This document shows, in pieces, positions 33,272 through 36,347 of a stretch of DNA of 36,347 bases. The notes under the pieces were generated by a model, which worked only from the letters and a program-made list of their open reading frames with translations, searched no databases and was not told where the DNA came from. The first letter of the stretch is position 1, and the number at the start of each line of letters is the position of its first letter. A program made the translations under genes and the position numbers. This DNA comes from Lachnospiraceae bacterium (GTDB lineage Bacteria > Bacillota > Clostridia > Lachnospirales > Lachnospiraceae): contig JAFXSQ010000034.1 of assembly GCA_017525525.1 (NCBI GenBank), forward strand, positions 1 through 36,347, given 5' to 3'.

Positions 33272-33315
33272 TTCAAAACTCCTTTACTCAAAACTCCTTT
33301 ACTCAAAACTCCTTT
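33272..33315 (-). promoter_or_regulatory. Triplicated ribosome binding site
   Basis: On the minus strand, AAAGGAGTTTTGAGT is repeated in tandem with a 15-bp period (three AAAGGAG motifs) directly before the ATG at 33271, with the last one spaced 7 bases from the start codon. The tandem copies fill the gap between two genes. Confidence 0.85.
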
Positions 33316-33317
33316 AC

Positions 33318-34127
33318 CTATCTTTTCTTGAATATCTTTACCGGCAGCTCACTGCTTTGTTCAAAGAAGCCGCCGAAAGCCTCGCGTTCCTTTTCATCGC
33401 AGATAAGCAAGCGAATCTCTGATGAAGGCGCGTACTCCGAATCAAGTACCATTCTCATCACCGCAAAGAGCTGATCATAGCTTTCCTCGTCTTCATAGCG
33501 CACCATGCTGATAAGGTTATAATTCTCCGCTTCCTCAAGCAGCATCACTCCGCATATCTTCTTATCTTTTACAAAGCACAGACTTCCGTCGGAGAACCTC
33601 TCCATGTCAAGCTCCGGTTCGGGAAGCTGGAAGAATGTATCTGGCTTATGCTCGTATATATACTCCGAAAGGAACTTCGGATCAACACGGTCTATGGTAA
33701 CAATATCCACACCGTCCTTTTTGTTAACCTCTGCGTTGCCTGCAAAGTTCTCAAGCTTACAGGATAAGTATGAGTACTTGCTCCTTGCTTCGGTAAAGCC
33801 TCTCTTTAAGAGAAAGTCCGTATCCGCCTCCGCTTCTGTGGCTATCACATAGAACGTCATTCTTACCCCTTCCGGAAGCTTGGTGATAAAGTCCAGCAGC
33901 GCTGTAGCCACACCCATTCTTCTTTTCTCCGGAGCTGTAAAAAGCCTTGTTATCGTGATATGCCTCGGCTGTATCTGCGCCGTGACTATGCCTAAGGCCT
34001 CTCCACTTTCCTCATCATACGCTCCTATGCACGAAAAGCGGTCTTCCTCAAGCCCGAGTATCTCGTCAGCCGTCAACAGCCCCATGTATTTTTTTACGCT
34101 TTCTTCATGTATCACTTCTATGTTCAT
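33318..34127 (-). CDS. Tandem GNAT acetyltransferase
   Basis: The 269-residue protein has an N-terminal GNAT domain with a good acetyl-CoA site: ITRLFTAPEKRRMGVATALLDFI near 57-79 (R-R-x-G-x-A/G), followed by YVIATEAEADTDFLLKRGFTE. The C-terminal half (about 150-265) also looks like a GNAT fold (KKICGVMLLEEAENYNLISMVRYED) but lacks the loop. The substrate is unknown. AAGGAGACTGAAC precedes the ATG. The kinase-like gene lies 51 bp upstream. Confidence 0.8.
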   Translation of the reverse strand: MNIEVIHEESVKKYMGLLTADEILGLEEDRFSCIGAYDEESGEALGIVTAQIQPRHITITRLFTAPEKRRMGVATALLDFITKLPEGVRMTFYVIATEAEADTDFLLKRGFTEARSKYSYLSCKLENFAGNAEVNKKDGVDIVTIDRVDPKFLSEYIYEHKPDTFFQLPEPELDMERFSDGSLCFVKDKKICGVMLLEEAENYNLISMVRYEDEESYDQLFAVMRMVLDSEYAPSSEIRLLICDEKEREAFGGFFEQSSELPVKIFKKR

Positions 34128-34178
34128 GTTCAGTCTCCTTGCACTATTCCACTAACCTTTTTTCGATATGACAGGTGT

Positions 34179-36080
34179 TTATTTTAAACCCAGAAAGTAT
34201 TTCGTCATATAAGAAATACCGCTTATGCTTTTCTTTTCTGGCTCGCTTAATTTTTGCTCTGCCCGATCCCTGAATGCCTCCCAGCCGGCATCACTATCAA
34301 TCATAACGCCGGGCTTCTTGGCTGCTTTCTCAAGCGCCTTCTTTAATCCCTCCAGTCTTTCACCCACCGCGTCTATCTCCCTTTTGGATACCAATCCTGT
34401 GAGAACGTATTCGATATAGGCGGGAGTAAGAGCATCTACCATCTGTGCAAAATCAAAATCTACGCAAGGAATCACCAGTTCCAAAGAATCTGACTGTCTT
34501 TGCACCCCGTCAATTTTTTTTGTTTCCGATACAATTCTTTCCGGACACCTTGCATTTGTTCCTCCTCCAACAAAATCTCTATATGTCATTGTTCCAAAAG
34601 AAAGATCATTATCAAAAGCCCTAATACCTTCAACTGTCACGACCCCGTCTTTCTTCGAATAGATGACATGATAGTTTCCCATATGCCTGTCTGTCTGCCC
34701 GCAAAGAACATCAAATATCTGCAGACAGGATAGTTGCTTTAATGCCATTGGAGAATACCGAAATGTGCACCCATCCTCCCTTGTCAGGAGGTCAGATATA
34801 GTTATTCCTTCAGCTTCCTCCATCAGAATTCCATCCAATACCTTCCCACCAACCTCAACCTGAGCCAGCTCACTCTTTGCAACAATATCATCTATACCAA
34901 GGATTTCAGCCAGCTTTGTGGTTGCTACATTTCTTGCCGTAAGATCAGTTCCCGGAACAAGCCCCGCACCCTCGGTCTGTTTGATCATATTCTCCATTTT
35001 GCCCAAATGTTTAAGTGTCTCAATAAGAACCGGTATTTTGGCATAGGAAGCATTTCCCTCCTTGTCCTCTTTTTGACATCTCATAAACAGATCTATTAAT
35101 GCTCGATTGCTACAAGTTTCAATGATAGCTTTAACCAAAGAATCATCCCAGACACCTTTTCTCCTTTGAATCAATTCACTTAAGCCGCTTATAGTAATGA
35201 TTAAGTCTTCTTGGCTCATTGTAAACAATACTTTGCATAACTGCACTACTAATTCTGCCTTACTATACTCTTCACTACCTTCCAAACTCTTATCCATAAC
35301 ATCAATATAACCTTGCTGATACTCCATTAAAGCCTTTTGAACAGCACCTTCCCCCTGCCAAGGTACTACATCTCGTTCCTTAAAGAATCCTTTTTTGCCA
35401 CCTTTTTCAAACACATAAAGGTCCGAAGTGCCCGCACCTGCTGTACTGATCTTTAATCCTGTTTCTCCCTCTTTATATTTCTCGGTTCTTGACAGTTTAA
35501 ATAATTCTTTCCATGTAAAAGTACTCATACTACCGCCATAAGTATTCTTTAAGAATTGAAAACTGTCATTTAATTTCTTTTTATCTTCTGTTGCAAGATC
35601 AAGTATTTTCTTTACCTGTTTCTGCCTGAACTGCCCTTCCTTGGTTTTCGGCTTACGGTTATTCACATAATAGGCTGCATCCGAAGCTATCCTGTCAAAA
35701 GCTTCTTCAATCTGTTTTTTGATTAAATCCCTTTCATATTCATTATCATCTATGTTGCCTTCAAGAAGCGGTTCTATAGCTTCTACAGCATTGATCACCG
35801 CCTTCATATCCGAAGAATTACTTCGCTTCCAATGAATGAAAGTCTTGTTCGCATCGTATGTAAGGTGCTTTAATGTATCGGCAATCCGGATAAAATCCAG
35901 GCTGTCAGTACTAAGAAATTCAAAAGACGCATCATCGGTAACATCCCTCGAAGCTTTAACCTTTGACCACACAGCACCGGAATATCTGGTTGTGGAGTCG
36001 CCCTCTTTTGTCTCATCCATTGTTACAACCACTTCGCTCTTTGGCGCTTCTTTAACTTTTTTCTCTTTTTCCAATCCCAT
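34179..36080 (-). CDS. HipA/PI3K-fold kinase-like protein
   Basis: The 633-residue protein combines a helical N-terminal part (1-210) with a kinase-like C-terminal half. A G-x2-KGFFKE strand near 227-235 may supply the ATP-binding Lys 234. TARNVATTKLAEILGI (381-396) resembles the helix after it. The catalytic loop GQTDRHMGNY (461-470) has D464, R465, H466 and N469, and RAFDNDLSFG (487-496) has the metal-binding D490. These are hallmarks shared by HipA-like and PI3/PI4-kinase-like proteins. The substrate is unknown and no toxin-antitoxin partner of HipB type is adjacent. AAAAGGAGAACAAAAAA precedes the ATG. Confidence 0.65.
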   Translation of the reverse strand: MGLEKEKKVKEAPKSEVVVTMDETKEGDSTTRYSGAVWSKVKASRDVTDDASFEFLSTDSLDFIRIADTLKHLTYDANKTFIHWKRSNSSDMKAVINAVEAIEPLLEGNIDDNEYERDLIKKQIEEAFDRIASDAAYYVNNRKPKTKEGQFRQKQVKKILDLATEDKKKLNDSFQFLKNTYGGSMSTFTWKELFKLSRTEKYKEGETGLKISTAGAGTSDLYVFEKGGKKGFFKERDVVPWQGEGAVQKALMEYQQGYIDVMDKSLEGSEEYSKAELVVQLCKVLFTMSQEDLIITISGLSELIQRRKGVWDDSLVKAIIETCSNRALIDLFMRCQKEDKEGNASYAKIPVLIETLKHLGKMENMIKQTEGAGLVPGTDLTARNVATTKLAEILGIDDIVAKSELAQVEVGGKVLDGILMEEAEGITISDLLTREDGCTFRYSPMALKQLSCLQIFDVLCGQTDRHMGNYHVIYSKKDGVVTVEGIRAFDNDLSFGTMTYRDFVGGGTNARCPERIVSETKKIDGVQRQSDSLELVIPCVDFDFAQMVDALTPAYIEYVLTGLVSKREIDAVGERLEGLKKALEKAAKKPGVMIDSDAGWEAFRDRAEQKLSEPEKKSISGISYMTKYFLGLK

Positions 36081-36109
36081 TTTTTTGTTCTCCTTTTCTT
36101 TTTTTCTCT

Positions 36110-36220
36110 CTATGCTTGCTCTTTAAGCCTGTCCGACAACTCCTTCTTAGCTCCTGCCGGAGTGTACTCCCTTGCCACAACCACTATCCTGTCGCTGTCT
36201 TCATTCGCCTCCCTATAATG
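36110..36220 (-). pseudogene. C-terminal fragment of an unidentified protein
   Basis: After an in-frame stop at 36221-36223, 36 codons read HYREANEDSDRIVVVAREYT...KELSDRLKEQA to a TAG at 36110-36112. No start codon with a ribosome site opens it. The composition looks protein-like, so this may be the tail of a gene cut by an insertion or deletion near 36221. Confidence 0.4.
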
Positions 36221-36223
36221 TCA

Positions 36224-36347
36224 AGTGGTTTTTCCTTAAAAATACAAGGAATTTTTACTATATCTACCTCTGATAGATGAGCCATAGTAATGGACATCTC
36301 TGTGTATCTGGTACAGGAATAGAGGTTTCAGGGTATAAGAAGTAGAA
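36224..36347. other. Window-end DNA without a confident gene
   Basis: A short minus-strand frame reads MSITMAHLSEVDIVKIPCIF but cannot be assigned. AAAAATTCCTT and AAGGAAAAAC form an inverted repeat near 36234-36256. The window ends inside this region, so the feature may continue to the right. Confidence 0.3.

Noticed and set aside
34179-36080. Kinase-like gene as a HipA toxin of a hipBA pair
   Set aside because: There is no small HTH gene before or after it, and the protein has a long extra N-terminal domain.

Overview
The window looks like a chromosomal segment from a Clostridia bacterium, most likely Lachnospiraceae. This rests on strong AGGAGG-type ribosome binding sites, medium-low G+C, TTG starts, a DUF1836 protein, pta, an OGG-type glycosylase, and a clpS-clpA-aat operon. 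The assignment is inferred from gene content only. No rRNA or tRNA gene was seen.

Layout. (1) 1-4500 is an accessory block on the minus strand. It holds a GIY-YIG-like protein behind a tiny very acidic ORF, a sigma-70 region 2 / WYL fusion protein, and an AT-rich PD-(D/E)XK nuclease-like gene preceded by a 73/74-bp tandem repeat. (2) 4500-7570 holds an L,D-transpeptidase-like lipoprotein, a mazEF toxin-antitoxin pair and an AAA_14/DUF4143 ATPase. (3) 7571-11840 reads leftward as EAL phosphodiesterase, ung, PAP2 phosphatase, ogg; ogg carries an in-frame insertion of a palindromic repeat. (4) 11900-17430 holds a Thr-rich lipoprotein, pta, a GT2 glycosyltransferase with a decayed duplicate tail, and a DUF1836/CNNM-CorC pair. 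(5) 17440-20610 holds a MIF-like tautomerase, an SCP2 protein, a second 73/74-bp tandem repeat, a cyclase-family hydrolase and a DUF3810 membrane protein. (6) 20887-23400 holds a ClpX paralogue with a small partner, a zinc-ribbon protein, and a seven-repeat CRISPR array with no cas genes in the window. (7) 23468-26096 holds upp and a nicotinamide riboside salvage pair (pnuC, nadR-like). (8) 26233-36220 is a long minus-strand block: a HipA/PI3K-like kinase, a tandem GNAT protein, two unknown helical proteins, a second tandem GNAT protein, then clpS-clpA-aat, the N-degron proteolysis module.

Two dispersed repeat families run through the window. Family A (about 90 bp, two nested hairpins with GAA-type loops, paired compensatory changes between copies) occurs at 145, 1303, 8245 and 17443. 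Family B (about 80-100 bp, near-palindromic, ends AAGAnTCTTC/GAAGAATCTT) occurs at 8491, 24124, 25281 and 32012, with a remnant at 26106.

The best candidates for undescribed biology are the sigma-WYL/nuclease locus with its repeated leader, the kinase/GNAT cluster leading into the N-degron operon, and the repeat family that has become coding sequence in ogg.
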